From an uncultured Pelagibacteraceae bacterium (GTDB taxonomy: Bacteria; Pseudomonadota; Alphaproteobacteria; Pelagibacterales; Pelagibacteraceae), in contig CACKMS010000009.1 of NCBI GenBank assembly GCA_902601315.1, positions 1 to 47,409 of the forward strand: a stretch of DNA of 47,409 nucleotides, written 5' to 3'. Of this stretch, positions 34,011 through 43,790 are shown one piece after another. The notes beneath the pieces were generated by a model. The model worked only from the letters and a program-made list of their open reading frames with translations. It was not told where the DNA came from and did no database searches. Position 1 is the first letter of the stretch. Every line of letters begins with the position of its first letter. Made by a program: the position numbers and the translations under genes.

Positions 34011-35004
34011 AATCTATAAGATCTTTTAGTAACTTAAACTCTCCAATTTTATAAATAATTGCGTCGTCTCTTTTAAAACCATACTTAGTAGCATTATCTT
34101 TGAACCTTAAAGGTGGTTCCGCTATAGGTTCTAATGACAAAACAAAAGTACCCCAATGCATTCCAATTACTTTTTTACTTTTTAAGTCTCTAGCTAAACT
34201 AAGAGCTTCTTCAGGATTTGTATGGTAAGTAGACGAGTCTTTAACGGGAGCCATAGGATAAAAATTGTATGCTCCAATGTTAATAAATGTTAATTCAATT
34301 GGACCATATTTTTCCCCTAACTCTTTATAAATTTCCCCAACACCTGTATCACATGCAAATAAAATCTTTTTTCCTTTATAATCGATTAGATAACTTCCCC
34401 ATAAGGTTTTATTTGTATCTGTAAGACTTCTCTTTGACCAATGAACTGCAGGCAGAAAAGTAATTTTAATATTATCCTCTATTTTAATTTGCTCATACCA
34501 ATCCATTTCATTCACATCTTTGTAACTATTCCTAACAAAATATTTTCCTAGTTTTAAAGGAGTGAGAACTTTGACATCTTTAAAAGGAAATTTTCTTATT
34601 GTGGTCATATCCTGGTGATCGTAATGATTATGAGTAAGTAAAAAAACATCTGTTTTAGGAATTTCATTTAACTTTAAAGCAGGTTTAGTGAATCTTTTAG
34701 GTCCAAAAAATAAAGGTCCAGCATTTTTTGAGAAAACTGGATCTGTTATTATAGTTGTTTCACCAAATTTCATTAAAAAAGTTGCGTGACCTATCCAGAC
34801 AACATAATCTTGGTTTTTAAAATTTTTCAAATCAGACAAAACTTTTTCTTTTTTAACAACATGCTCTGGAGGAAGTGTCATATCTATTTTCTTTTTTTCT
34901 TTATTAAATACTTTAAATGACCAATTAAAATTTATGTCTTTGACTTTTGAACCTTCTGGATTTCGAAATGTTCCATTATCTAAATGATGATATTTTTTTT
35001 TCAT
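34003..35004 (-). CDS. MBL-fold metal-dependent hydrolase (NAPE-PLD/RomA-like)
   Basis: The 333-residue protein has the metallo-beta-lactamase fold: VWIGHATFLMKFGETTIITDP, the metal site LTHNHYDHQD, a His in PAVHWSKRS, an Asp in LFACDTGVGE and a final His in GMHWGTF. The subgroup resembles N-acyl phosphatidylethanolamine phospholipase D and RomA/UlaG-like proteins, so an acyl-phospholipid or lactone substrate is possible. No signal peptide is evident. It lies 17 bases downstream of tesA on the same strand. Confidence 0.88.
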   Translation of the reverse strand: MKKKYHHLDNGTFRNPEGSKVKDINFNWSFKVFNKEKKKIDMTLPPEHVVKKEKVLSDLKNFKNQDYVVWIGHATFLMKFGETTIITDPVFSKNAGPLFFGPKRFTKPALKLNEIPKTDVFLLTHNHYDHQDMTTIRKFPFKDVKVLTPLKLGKYFVRNSYKDVNEMDWYEQIKIEDNIKITFLPAVHWSKRSLTDTNKTLWGSYLIDYKGKKILFACDTGVGEIYKELGEKYGPIELTFINIGAYNFYPMAPVKDSSTYHTNPEEALSLARDLKSKKVIGMHWGTFVLSLEPIAEPPLRFKDNATKYGFKRDDAIIYKIGEFKLLKDLIDFN

Positions 35005-35021
35005 ATATTAAAAAGTTGATT

Positions 35022-35630
35022 TTAATAGTTTTCTAAAATCATATTTTGTATTGTATTACTTATAACAATAGTGCCTTCTTTGTTAGGATGTATTCCATCT
35101 TGTTGATTTAGATCAGCCTTTAAGGCAACGCCCTCCAGTAAAAAAGGAATAAATGGAAGACTGTATTTTTTTGATAATTTTGGATAAATCTGATCAAATT
35201 TTTTTTTATATTTAGCCCCATGTGTAGTAGGAGCAACAATTCCCGCTAATATAATTTCAATTTTTTTATTTTTGGCAATCTTAATAATTTCCTCTAGATT
35301 TTTTTCTGTCTCGTTCGGTTGGATGCCCCTAAGCATGTCGTTTGCACCTAGACTTAATACTATCAGATCAATGCCAGGTTCTGATAAGCTCCAGTCAGCT
35401 CTATTTAATCCACCAGATGAGGTGCTTCCAGAAACACTACCATTTATTACTTCAATATTTAATCCATTACTCTTCAGATTGTTTTCTAAAACTAAGGATA
35501 AATGTTGCTCTTTAGGTAAACCATAACCTGCCATTAAACTATCTCCAAATAATAATACCTTTTCTATTGCGCTTGCGTTTATGTGCACTAGAAAGAACAG
35601 CAAAATTTTTATAAATAAAATTTTATTCAT
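35022..35630 (-). CDS. tesA: SGNH-hydrolase, arylesterase/thioesterase TesA-like
   Basis: The 202-residue periplasmic SGNH hydrolase has a signal peptide ([21 protein letters not shown]). Family blocks are GDSLMAGYG (nucleophile Ser31), NGSVSGSTSSGG, LSLGANDMLRG, and the catalytic Asp/His in DGIHPNKEG. The reading frame continues upstream to 35831, but that part is antisense to the ABC ATPase and lacks coding character, so ATG 35630 is the start. It is divergent from the ybbA-like gene with two shared start-codon bases, as in the tesA/ybbA-ybbP arrangement of other proteobacteria. Confidence 0.93.
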   Translation of the reverse strand: MNKILFIKILLFFLVHINASAIEKVLLFGDSLMAGYGLPKEQHLSLVLENNLKSNGLNIEVINGSVSGSTSSGGLNRADWSLSEPGIDLIVLSLGANDMLRGIQPNETEKNLEEIIKIAKNKKIEIILAGIVAPTTHGAKYKKKFDQIYPKLSKKYSLPFIPFLLEGVALKADLNQQDGIHPNKEGTIVISNTIQNMILENY

Positions 35631-36294
35631 GACTACACTTCTTAAATTAAAAAAAATAAATCTCAAATACCAAACTGGGAAAAAGAATATAAGTGTTTTA
35701 AATAATATTGATTTAATAATAAAAAAAAAAGAAACAGTTTCCGTAGTTGGGGAAAGTGGATCTGGAAAAACAAGTTTGATTATGTTAATTGGTGGACTAG
35801 AGCGTCCAACCTCAGGCAAAATTATTTTCAAAGAAAAAGAAATAACAAGTCTAACTGAGGATGAAATCTCCGAAGTCAGAAAGAAAAGTATAGGAATTAT
35901 ATTTCAGTCTTTCTATTTAATTCCAAATTATACTGCTCTTGAAAATGTAGCTTTAACTTTAGAACTTAATAAATTCAAAAATCCTGAGAAAGAAGCAAAA
36001 ATATTATTAGATCGATTTGGTTTGAAACACAGATTTAACAATCTTCCTAGTCAGCTATCAGGAGGAGAACAACAAAGAGTAGCTATCGCAAGAGCTATTG
36101 CAATGAAACCAGACTTGATATTAGCTGATGAACCAACCGGCAACTTAGATACGGAAAATTCTTTAATGATTTCTGATATATTATTCAAATATGTTAAAGA
36201 GGAGGGGTCTTCTTTAATTATGGTTACTCATGATCCAAAGTTAGCGGACAAGTCAAAACGAAAAATAAATATAAAAGATGGAAAAATTAAATAA
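35629..36294 (+). CDS. ybbA: ABC transporter ATP-binding protein, YbbA-like
   Basis: This is a LolD/MacB-type ABC ATPase: Walker [13 protein letters not shown], signature [15 protein letters not shown], Walker [14 protein letters not shown] and a late switch His in MVTHDPKLA. The frame could start at 35581, but [14 protein letters not shown] at 35629 matches family N-termini and begins at the shared CATG with tesA (221 residues). Together with the following permease it likely forms a YbbAP-type envelope transporter. It overlaps ybbP by 17 bases. Confidence 0.94.
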   Translation: MTTLLKLKKINLKYQTGKKNISVLNNIDLIIKKKETVSVVGESGSGKTSLIMLIGGLERPTSGKIIFKEKEITSLTEDEISEVRKKSIGIIFQSFYLIPNYTALENVALTLELNKFKNPEKEAKILLDRFGLKHRFNNLPSQLSGGEQQRVAIARAIAMKPDLILADEPTGNLDTENSLMISDILFKYVKEEGSSLIMVTHDPKLADKSKRKINIKDGKIK

Positions 36295-38815
36295 ATATTC
36301 TGAATTTACTTTAATTTTCAAATACGCTTCAAAAGATTTAGGTAGAAACTATAAAAAAATATCGAGCATCATTTTAACATTGTTTATTAGTCTTTTTATA
36401 TTAAGTGCAATATTTACAATTGAAGATAGTTTAAAAAAAGAGCTAAATGACAATGCTAAAGTTTTATTAGGAGGAGATCTTGAGATTGATTACAACAGAA
36501 ACCAAGGAAATCTAAATTTAGTAAATAAAGTCAAAGAATTTTCAACTGTTTCTCAGATGATAGAATTTAGCACAATGCTATCAACAGTAGGTAGAACAAA
36601 AAATAAATCATTATTTACGAGAATAAAAACTGTTGATGAAAAATACCCTTTGTATGGAAAAGCTATTTACGAACCAAAAGGTGCATTTGATAGGATGCAA
36701 GTAGAACCAAATACAATACTAATTAATGAAAGCTTATCGAAAACATTAAAAATAAAGATAAATGAAAAGGTAAAAGTACAAGATCAAATTTTCACTGTAA
36801 TTGGAATAATAAAGTCAGTGCCAGATGTCAGCGGATTTGTTGCATTCGGTGACTGGGCACTGGCAGGAAAGCAAACCTTGGAAATATTAAAGTTAAATGG
36901 AATAGGAAGCTTTCTAAATTATGAATATAAAGTAAAGTTTAATTTAAATGATGATCCAGATAAAATTGAGAAAAGAATTGAAAATATTTTTAAAAATGAT
37001 GAAAAAGTAAAGCTTAGATATCCTGAAAACTCAGCGAGTGGTCTTAAAAGAATAATTAATAGTTTTTCTCAGTTTCTTTCTTTGGTCTCAATAAGTGCGA
37101 TCTTAATTGCAGGTATAGGTATTGCTAATACTTTACTATCTTTCATAAATCAAAATAATATGTCTATTGCAGTGAGAAAAGCAGTTGGATTTTATTCAGT
37201 TAATATAAAAAATTTATATTATCTTCAATTATTAATCTTATTATTTATCATTACAGTAATTTCTTATGTTTCGAGTTTTTTAATAATACCTGTTGTTGAT
37301 AAATATTTATCTGATGGACTAGGACTAAATGTTTATCCAAAATTTTCATTGATAAATTTTATAAAAATTTTTTTAGTGGGATTATTAGTTCTAATTATTT
37401 TCTCCATACCAACAATAAGCTCAATTGATCAAGTTAAAGCTTCAAACTTATTTAGAAATGTTTTTCAAAATCTACAATTTTATTACTCAAAGAAATCAAT
37501 AACATTAAGTATAATTTTACTATCGGCTTTAGTGTTGATATTTACATTTAGTTCTGAAAAGGCCACATATAGCTTTGGATACTTTGTGGCATTTTTTAAT
37601 TGTTTAATTATTTTTTTTCTGCTTTCAAAAATTGTTATATATTCACTCAAAAAGTTTAATTTTAGCTCTAATATCCTTTTAAAAGTATCAATTAAAAATA
37701 TTACCCAAACTAAAAGTATTACCCCAATTACGGTTATGTCTTTGGGGTTGGGTGTAACTTTGCTTTTAACTTTAGCATTAGTTGGAACAAATTTTAAAAG
37801 AGAAATTGCCAAATCTATACCAAATATTGCTCCTGATTATTTTTTTGTTGGAATTCAAAAAGACGAAAAAGAAAAATTTGAAAAAGGTATTTATAATATG
37901 GATCCTGATGCAAATATTGAGATTGTGCCTATGGTTTCATCCGGAATAGTTAAAATTAATGGTGTAAATCCTAATACATATATCAAACCAGACAATGATA
38001 GTTATTGGGTTATTGGTAGTGAAAGAAGATCATCTTGGATTGAAAATGTTCCTAAAGATAACCTCATTTTAGAAGGAGAGTGGTGGGATTTATCTAAGCC
38101 CAACGAGCTTCAAATATCTCTTGATGCAAAAGTTGCAAATGATTTTAAAATTAAATTAGGAGATATTTTTACTTTAAATATTTATGGACGTGAGATTGAT
38201 GGCAAAGTAATTAATTTTAGAGAAGTTGATTATCGTGATTTGAGCATTAACTTTGCTATGTTATTTAACCCACAGTTTGCCGAAAATATTCCTCATGAAT
38301 ATTTAGCAACCACTAAATTTAATGATCCAGACAAATTCGATGAAACAGTAATGTTAGAAGTATTGCCTAGTTTATCCATGATTAAAATTGCAGATTATTT
38401 GAGCAAAGTAACTGCTGTTTTAAACAAAGTTTTTATAGCAGTTACACTCATATCTGCAGTAACAATAGTTATTGGGTTAATTGTTATAACAAGTGCAATA
38501 ATGGTGCAGGGTAAAGTTAAAGAGTACCAAAATCTTGTATTTAAAATTTTAGGTTTTTCAAAAAAAGATATTGTATACTCCTCTATAATAGAATTTTTTA
38601 TTATTTTTATGTCTGTAATATTAATTGCAACATTTTTTGCAGTGACTGGTTCAAAATTTATTATAGAAAATATATTTGATTTACTATGGAAATTTGATTT
38701 TAAAGTTTTAGTTTACCTAGGTTCTTCAGTAGGATTGGTGACTTTGGTTTTAATTATGGTTACGAATTTAAAATATTTAAATCCTAAAGTGTATCCTTTA
38801 ATAAGAAATCAATAG
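36278..38815 (+). CDS. ybbP: ABC transporter permease, YbbP-like (FtsX/MacB family)
   Basis: The 845-residue permease has a first membrane helix (about 25-45), a MacB-type periplasmic domain, an FtsX core of three helices (ILIAGIGIANTLLSF...), a central pair of helices, a second periplasmic domain (about 530-720), and a final FtsX core (SAVTIVIGLIVITSAIMVQG). That two-repeat layout is YbbP/LolCE-like. In E. coli the system lies beside tesA, as here. It likely moves lipids or hydrophobic substrates in the envelope, although the substrate is uncertain. It ends 6 bases before the convergent folD. Confidence 0.92.
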   Translation: MEKLNKYSEFTLIFKYASKDLGRNYKKISSIILTLFISLFILSAIFTIEDSLKKELNDNAKVLLGGDLEIDYNRNQGNLNLVNKVKEFSTVSQMIEFSTMLSTVGRTKNKSLFTRIKTVDEKYPLYGKAIYEPKGAFDRMQVEPNTILINESLSKTLKIKINEKVKVQDQIFTVIGIIKSVPDVSGFVAFGDWALAGKQTLEILKLNGIGSFLNYEYKVKFNLNDDPDKIEKRIENIFKNDEKVKLRYPENSASGLKRIINSFSQFLSLVSISAILIAGIGIANTLLSFINQNNMSIAVRKAVGFYSVNIKNLYYLQLLILLFIITVISYVSSFLIIPVVDKYLSDGLGLNVYPKFSLINFIKIFLVGLLVLIIFSIPTISSIDQVKASNLFRNVFQNLQFYYSKKSITLSIILLSALVLIFTFSSEKATYSFGYFVAFFNCLIIFFLLSKIVIYSLKKFNFSSNILLKVSIKNITQTKSITPITVMSLGLGVTLLLTLALVGTNFKREIAKSIPNIAPDYFFVGIQKDEKEKFEKGIYNMDPDANIEIVPMVSSGIVKINGVNPNTYIKPDNDSYWVIGSERRSSWIENVPKDNLILEGEWWDLSKPNELQISLDAKVANDFKIKLGDIFTLNIYGREIDGKVINFREVDYRDLSINFAMLFNPQFAENIPHEYLATTKFNDPDKFDETVMLEVLPSLSMIKIADYLSKVTAVLNKVFIAVTLISAVTIVIGLIVITSAIMVQGKVKEYQNLVFKILGFSKKDIVYSSIIEFFIIFMSVILIATFFAVTGSKFIIENIFDLLWKFDFKVLVYLGSSVGLVTLVLIMVTNLKYLNPKVYPLIRNQ

Positions 38816-38821
38816 CTAAAT

Positions 38822-39667
38822 TTATTTATTTGCTCTCTTAAAACACTCAATTGTATTTTTTAACAAACAAGCTATTGTCATTGGCCCTACACCACCTGGA
38901 ACGGGAGTGAGTGCCTTAGCTACTTTTGAAACTTCTTCAAAAGCTACATCTCCAACTATACCTTTTTCAGTTTTATTAATTCCGACATCTATGACAATCG
39001 CATCTTTTTTGACCCAATCACCTTTTACTAATTCAGGGATACCAACTGCTGCTACTATTATATCTCCCTCTAAACACTCTGCTTTTAAATCTTTTGTTTT
39101 TGAATGGGTAACAGTAACTGTGCAATTTTCTTTTAGTAATAATTGTGTCATAGGTTTACCGTTTAAATTTGATCTTCCAACTATAATCGCTTTTTTTCCG
39201 TTCAAGTTAGGTTCAATTTTTTTAATGAGTAGATAACATCCAAGAGGTGTACATGGAATTGAGCTTTCATATCCGGATGACAAATTTCCAACATTCATTG
39301 GATGAAAGCCATCAACATCTTTTGTGGGATCTATGGCCTCTATTATTCTCTGTTTATCAATGTGCTTTGGCAAAGGAAGTTGAACTAGAATTCCAGAAAC
39401 ACTATTATCTCTATTTAATTCATCAATTTTTTCCAAAACAGTTTTTTCCTCAACTGAGTCTGGATATCTTATTACATCAGATTTTAAGCCAACCTCTATT
39501 GCTGATTTCTCTTTATTTCTTACATAAATTTGACTTGGAGTTAAATCTCCTATTAATATTACTGTTAAACCTGGTACTTGATTGTATTTTTGTTTCAATT
39601 CAGAAACTTCCTCTTTTAGCTCCAGTCTAAGTTCAGCCGCAGCTTTTTTTCCATCGATTAAAATCAT
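38822..39667 (-). CDS. folD: Methylenetetrahydrofolate dehydrogenase/cyclohydrolase FolD
   Basis: FolD is bifunctional: it oxidises 5,10-methylene-THF and hydrolyses methenyl-THF to 10-formyl-THF. The 281-residue protein shows YVRNKEKSAIEVG (catalytic Lys), GILVQLPLPKHID, KDVDGFHPMNVG, the NADP site VGRSNLNGKPMTQLLL, and PGGVGPMTIACLL near the end. Length matches the family. It lies 3 bases downstream of the yggT-like gene at the end of a hemC-hemD-mscS-yggT-folD run on the minus strand. Confidence 0.97.
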   Translation of the reverse strand: MILIDGKKAAAELRLELKEEVSELKQKYNQVPGLTVILIGDLTPSQIYVRNKEKSAIEVGLKSDVIRYPDSVEEKTVLEKIDELNRDNSVSGILVQLPLPKHIDKQRIIEAIDPTKDVDGFHPMNVGNLSSGYESSIPCTPLGCYLLIKKIEPNLNGKKAIIVGRSNLNGKPMTQLLLKENCTVTVTHSKTKDLKAECLEGDIIVAAVGIPELVKGDWVKKDAIVIDVGINKTEKGIVGDVAFEEVSKVAKALTPVPGGVGPMTIACLLKNTIECFKRANK

Positions 39668-39670
39668 AAA

Positions 39671-39964
39671 TTAGTTAAAAATTATTGGTGCTAAGTAGAG
39701 TTTCATACACATTTCTATAAACCATATCAACAAAAGAAGAATGATTGGTGAAATGTCAAAAGCACCTAGATTAGGGAGAAACCTTCGAATTCTTGAAAGT
39801 GCTGGCTCAGTAAACCTGTAGCCAAACTGTAATATAGAATAAACAAATCTGTTTGTTGTATTTATAATATTAAAACCAACCAACCAGCTTAAAATTACAT
39901 AACCAATGACTACGTAAGAGTATAATTTCAGTACCTGTAGAGCCAAATAGTAAAAGGCTATCAT
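39671..39964 (-). CDS. YggT family membrane protein
   Basis: The 97-residue protein has two hydrophobic segments flanking a conserved middle part (FGYRFTEPALSRIRRFLPNLG), the signature of the YggT/Ycf19 family. These proteins act in membrane organisation in bacteria and plastids, but no biochemical activity is known. Its ATG overlaps the mscS-like stop by 4 bases (ATGA). folD follows after three bases. Confidence 0.92.
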   Translation of the reverse strand: MIAFYYLALQVLKLYSYVVIGYVILSWLVGFNIINTTNRFVYSILQFGYRFTEPALSRIRRFLPNLGAFDISPIILLLLIWFIEMCMKLYLAPIIFN

Positions 39965-41046
39965 TTCTTTTCTACGTATATTGATTGGCTTGGGAATGCA
40001 AAAGAAGCTTTGTTGGTTTCAACTATTTGCTTTATTGAAAGTGCTAAATTCTCCTTAACTTTTAACCATTCGTTCCAACTATTTGTTTTGCTGAAGCATC
40101 TTACATACATATCTATAGAACTGTCCGCAAATTTGTCTACTCTTACAGCAACTCCAATAGATTGATTAAAATCTTCACTTTTATTTATATGTTCTTCTAT
40201 TTGATTCCTAATTGTTTTTAGTTGATCAACTGTAGTGTCATATTGAAGTGTAATTATCCAACTTATTAACCAGTTCGTGGTTTGACTAACATTTATTACA
40301 GCATTTTCTGCAAATTGAAAATTTGGAATTATTGCAAGTGATTTATCAAATTTCCTAATCACTGTAGATCTAAATCCAATTTTTTCAACAACTCCCTCTA
40401 TTATTCCATCTACTCTGATCCAATCACCCATCCTAAATCTTTTTTCAACTAGAACTAAAATTCCCGAAATTAAATTTTTAAATAAGTCCTGCGCACCTAA
40501 TGCAACAGCAACTCCAAATAAACCTAAGCCAGCTATGATGGGTCCAATTTTTATTCCCCATAATTCAAGAACTGCGGCAGCACCCAAAATAAATATAAGA
40601 ATTTTTAAAGATTTGATAATCCACCCAATTAATTCTCTAGTTAAAATCTTATCTAATCCACTTAAAATATATGAAATTGGCTCTATGATTTGATGGATAA
40701 CCCAAAATATTAATATTGTAATTAATGTTCTATTAAGGTTATCAATAAAATCTCTCATATCATCTGAAAATGACATGTAATAACTTGCAAAAAAAACTCC
40801 TAGTACGATTGGGAGAAACCTCGCAGGTCCCATCATTGATTTTACAAATGTATCGTCGAGTTTATTAGTGGTACGTTTAGAAATTAACTCAAGTTTTTTT
40901 ATAATTAATCTACTTATTAAACCTCTAAAAATAAGAAAAAGAAGAAAAATTCCCAACCCAACTAGTATTTGGAAAAAATCAATTCCGAGAATACCTTTTT
41001 CCCATACTGATAAAAATAAGCTTTTAAAATTGTTTAAGACTTCCAT
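39961..41046 (-). CDS. Small-conductance mechanosensitive channel, MscS family
   Basis: The 361-residue protein has N-terminal membrane helices, then the pore/TM3 stretch GLGLFGVAVALGAQDLFKNLISG, the beta domain RMGDWIRVDGIIEGVVEKIG, and a C-terminal alpha/beta region. Members gate open under membrane tension during osmotic downshock. E. coli MscS is 286 residues; the extra ~75 residues here are N-terminal helices. It overlaps the YggT-family gene downstream by 4 bases and starts 3 bases after hemD. Confidence 0.93.
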   Translation of the reverse strand: MEVLNNFKSLFLSVWEKGILGIDFFQILVGLGIFLLFLIFRGLISRLIIKKLELISKRTTNKLDDTFVKSMMGPARFLPIVLGVFFASYYMSFSDDMRDFIDNLNRTLITILIFWVIHQIIEPISYILSGLDKILTRELIGWIIKSLKILIFILGAAAVLELWGIKIGPIIAGLGLFGVAVALGAQDLFKNLISGILVLVEKRFRMGDWIRVDGIIEGVVEKIGFRSTVIRKFDKSLAIIPNFQFAENAVINVSQTTNWLISWIITLQYDTTVDQLKTIRNQIEEHINKSEDFNQSIGVAVRVDKFADSSIDMYVRCFSKTNSWNEWLKVKENLALSIKQIVETNKASFAFPSQSIYVEKK

Positions 41047-41049
41047 AAT

Positions 41050-41748
41050 TTAAATTTTATATAGTAAATACTCCTCTTCACCAGGGTTAAATAAAAATAT
41101 TTTTTTCCACTTTATTTCATTAAGAACAGCTGATGATTTCTCGCCTAAACACATTAAATTTGTATCCATCCAGTTATCAATTAAATTATATTTTTTAAGT
41201 AAGTTTAGATAACTACGAGCGCTATTTTCAGAATAAATAAATACTATCTCTGGTATAGAATTTTTTAATTGCCCTACAAATTCATTAGATAATTCTTCAT
41301 TGGAACTTACAGAATAGTTAATAATTCTTTTCACATAGTAACCTTCTAATTTTAACTCTTTGTCCAATTCATAAGAAACTAGCTCTCCACTTATATAAAG
41401 TAAATTCCCGTTTTGAGGATCGAAGTTTTGTATAATTATTTCTTTCAGATTTGAAACATTTCCTTCAGCAGTAAAAATATTTTGAAAACCTTTTTCTTTT
41501 GCAATTTTCTCTGTTGCATTTCCCACACAAAAACAAAATATATCTTTATTTATTTTTGAAATGTCTAAATTTTTAATTGCATTAGAACTTGTAAAAATTA
41601 TTCCTTTGAATTCATTATAATTTGGGTCCTCATAATCTTTCTTTTCAATTGTTATTACCGGCAAATGTGAAACTTGATGACCTAGTTCTTTAAACCTCAT
41701 AATCAAATCTTTTGAATCTTCTAGAGGTCTTGTTAACAGTATGTGCAT
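41050..41748 (-). CDS. hemD: Uroporphyrinogen-III synthase
   Basis: HemD cyclises hydroxymethylbilane to uroporphyrinogen III in heme synthesis. The family is poorly conserved, but this 232-residue protein shows LLTRPLEDSKDL at the N-terminus, IIFTSSNAIKNL, and VFIYSENSARSYLNLL in the second lobe. The position one base after hemC (its usual partner) makes the call firm. A link to the ccm genes is functional (heme supply), not positional. Confidence 0.88.
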   Translation of the reverse strand: MHILLTRPLEDSKDLIMRFKELGHQVSHLPVITIEKKDYEDPNYNEFKGIIFTSSNAIKNLDISKINKDIFCFCVGNATEKIAKEKGFQNIFTAEGNVSNLKEIIIQNFDPQNGNLLYISGELVSYELDKELKLEGYYVKRIINYSVSSNEELSNEFVGQLKNSIPEIVFIYSENSARSYLNLLKKYNLIDNWMDTNLMCLGEKSSAVLNEIKWKKIFLFNPGEEEYLLYKI

Positions 41749-41749
41749 T

Positions 41750-42658
41750 TTAACCTTTATATGATCCTTTAGATTTAATCTTCAAGTCTCCTGCAATCTT
41801 TTTTGCTAAAATCATGTGATTTTCTATGTCATCATCTTCCTTGATAAAAAATCTGCTTTTTCCATCAACAGAGAATAATTCTGCTGTGAGTTCAATTTTA
41901 TTGTTCTTTATCATTGCAAAAACGCCTATGGCTGTATCACAATCCCCCTCTAATATTTTAAGAACTTCTCTTTCTGTATTTGCAATAATTCTAGTTTGAT
42001 TGTCATTTATTTTCTCTATTAATCTAAGTATGTCTTGATTATTTTCATTGCACTGTACTGCTATTATACCTTGTCCAGCACATGGAACTATTTTTGCAAC
42101 ATCAAATTCATCTGTAATTTTATTTTGTAAATTTAAAGAGTCTATTCCTGCTTTTGATAAAATGATTGCATCGTACTCATTATTTTCTAATTTTTTAATT
42201 CTTGTATCAACATTTCCTCTTATCAATTTATATACCAAATCAGCTCTAACATTTTTTAACTGATATTCTCTTCTAAATGAAGACGTACCAATAACTGATC
42301 CCTGATTAAGATCATTAAATTTTAAATTTTTACTGATTAGTATTTCATTTGGTGAATTTCTTTTCAAAAAGCAATTTGTGATTAATCCTATAGTATCGGC
42401 AGATGGCATATCTTTGAGAGCATGAACGGCTATGTCAATTTTATTTTCTAATAGTTCTTTTTCAATATTAGTCGAAAACATTCCTTTTCCACCCACACTT
42501 GAAAGTCTTTCATTTTGATTTTGATCACCGGTAGTTATAATTTTTCTTATCTCAATTTTTCCAGAATAGAATTTTGATATCTCACTCTTAACTTTTTCTG
42601 CATAAATTATAGCAAGCTTACTTCCTCTTGATCCAATTATGATGTTATCTCTTTTCAT
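41750..42658 (-). CDS. hemC: Porphobilinogen deaminase (hydroxymethylbilane synthase)
   Basis: HemC links four porphobilinogen units on a dipyrromethane cofactor. The 302-residue protein has the N-terminal GSRGSKLAIIYA motif, the catalytic Asp in HALKDMPS, the Arg-rich GTSSFRREYQLKN, and the cofactor Cys in LEGDCDTAIGVFA. Length matches the family. It is divergent from tsaD over 58 AT-rich bases, the same head-to-head hemC/tsaD layout seen in many alphaproteobacteria. Confidence 0.97.
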   Translation of the reverse strand: MKRDNIIIGSRGSKLAIIYAEKVKSEISKFYSGKIEIRKIITTGDQNQNERLSSVGGKGMFSTNIEKELLENKIDIAVHALKDMPSADTIGLITNCFLKRNSPNEILISKNLKFNDLNQGSVIGTSSFRREYQLKNVRADLVYKLIRGNVDTRIKKLENNEYDAIILSKAGIDSLNLQNKITDEFDVAKIVPCAGQGIIAVQCNENNQDILRLIEKINDNQTRIIANTEREVLKILEGDCDTAIGVFAMIKNNKIELTAELFSVDGKSRFFIKEDDDIENHMILAKKIAGDLKIKSKGSYKG

Positions 42659-42716
42659 AAAATTAATTTCTATTACATTCTTATAATTTAATTGTATTAA
42701 TTAAAAAAAAAATTTT

Positions 42717-43790
42717 ATGACAGAAAAACCAATAATATTAGGTATAGAGACTAGTTGTGATGAAACAGCAGTTTCATTAATTCAAGATAATCAAAATGGA
42801 ACACCAAAAATTCTATCAAGCATTATCTCAAGTCAATTTGATATCCATAAAGAGTTTGGTGGTGTAGTTCCTGAATTAGCTGCTAGATCACATGTTGAAA
42901 AAATCGACCTTATAGCGAAAAAAGCAATTAGCGATAGTGGAATTGAATTAAATAAAGTTTCTGCGATAGCGGCGACTTATGGTCCTGGTTTAATAGTTTG
43001 TCTCTCGGTTGGACTAAGTTTTGGTAAAGGATTAGCATCAACTTTGGGCATTCCCTTTATAGGGATAAATCATTTAGAAGGACACGCTTTAAGTCCAAAA
43101 CTCCACGATAAAATTGAATATCCTTATCTTCTACTATTGATTTCTGGAGGCCACAGTCAGTATCTATCCGTAAACGGTTTGGGAGATTATAAAAGACTTG
43201 GTACTACAATTGATGATGCATTGGGGGAAGCTTTTGATAAAACTGCAAAATTGTTGGGTATAGATTTTCCCGGAGGGCCTAAAATTGAAGAGTTTGCTAA
43301 AAAAGGAAACCCAGAAAAATATGTTTTACCAAAACCAATAATTAATAAAGGTGGATGCAATCTATCTTTTGCAGGACTAAAGACTGCAATTTTAAGAATT
43401 GTAAAAAACATTAAAAGTGATCAGGAAAAATTTGATCTTGCAGCATCATTTCAGAAAACAATAGAAGAAATATTGTTAACAAAAACAAAAGTTGCATTAG
43501 ATGAGTTTAAAAAATTAAATTCAACAAACAAAGGTTCATTTGTAGTAGCTGGAGGAGTAGCTGCAAACAAAGGTATAAGAAAAAAATTAATTGAAGTAAG
43601 TATGCAAAATAATTTCAAACCTATTTTTCCTGATTTACATTTGTGTGGTGACAATGCTGCAATGATAGCAATGGTAGGATTAGAAAAATTTAAAAATAAA
43701 CAATTTGATAATTTAGATTTACCCGCAGATCCAAGACTTCCTCTAGATGCAAATGCTAAATTCCTAAAAGGAGCAGGAGTAGAATTATAA
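42717..43790 (+). CDS. tsaD: tRNA N6-threonylcarbamoyladenosine transferase TsaD
   Basis: TsaD makes the t6A37 modification in ANN-decoding tRNAs together with TsaB, TsaE and TsaC. The 357-residue ASKHA-fold protein shows ILGIETSCDETAVSL, the metal-binding HLEGHA (family HxxGH), LISGGHSQYL, and GGVAANKGIRKKL. The stop TAA shares a base with an ATG that opens a truncated EVE-like reading frame (43790-43834). That is the left junction of the restriction-modification cassette. Confidence 0.98.
   Translation: MTEKPIILGIETSCDETAVSLIQDNQNGTPKILSSIISSQFDIHKEFGGVVPELAARSHVEKIDLIAKKAISDSGIELNKVSAIAATYGPGLIVCLSVGLSFGKGLASTLGIPFIGINHLEGHALSPKLHDKIEYPYLLLLISGGHSQYLSVNGLGDYKRLGTTIDDALGEAFDKTAKLLGIDFPGGPKIEEFAKKGNPEKYVLPKPIINKGGCNLSFAGLKTAILRIVKNIKSDQEKFDLAASFQKTIEEILLTKTKVALDEFKKLNSTNKGSFVVAGGVAANKGIRKKLIEVSMQNNFKPIFPDLHLCGDNAAMIAMVGLEKFKNKQFDNLDLPADPRLPLDANAKFLKGAGVEL

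Noticed and set aside
35581..35628. N-terminal extension of the YbbA-like ATPase starting at 35581
   Set aside because: It is antisense to the tesA signal peptide; MTTLLKLKK at 35629 matches family N-termini.
35631..35831. N-terminal extension of the TesA-like frame (66 extra residues upstream of 35630)
   Set aside because: It is antisense to the ABC ATPase gene, has no TesA family match, and the ATG at 35630 gives a perfect signal peptide.
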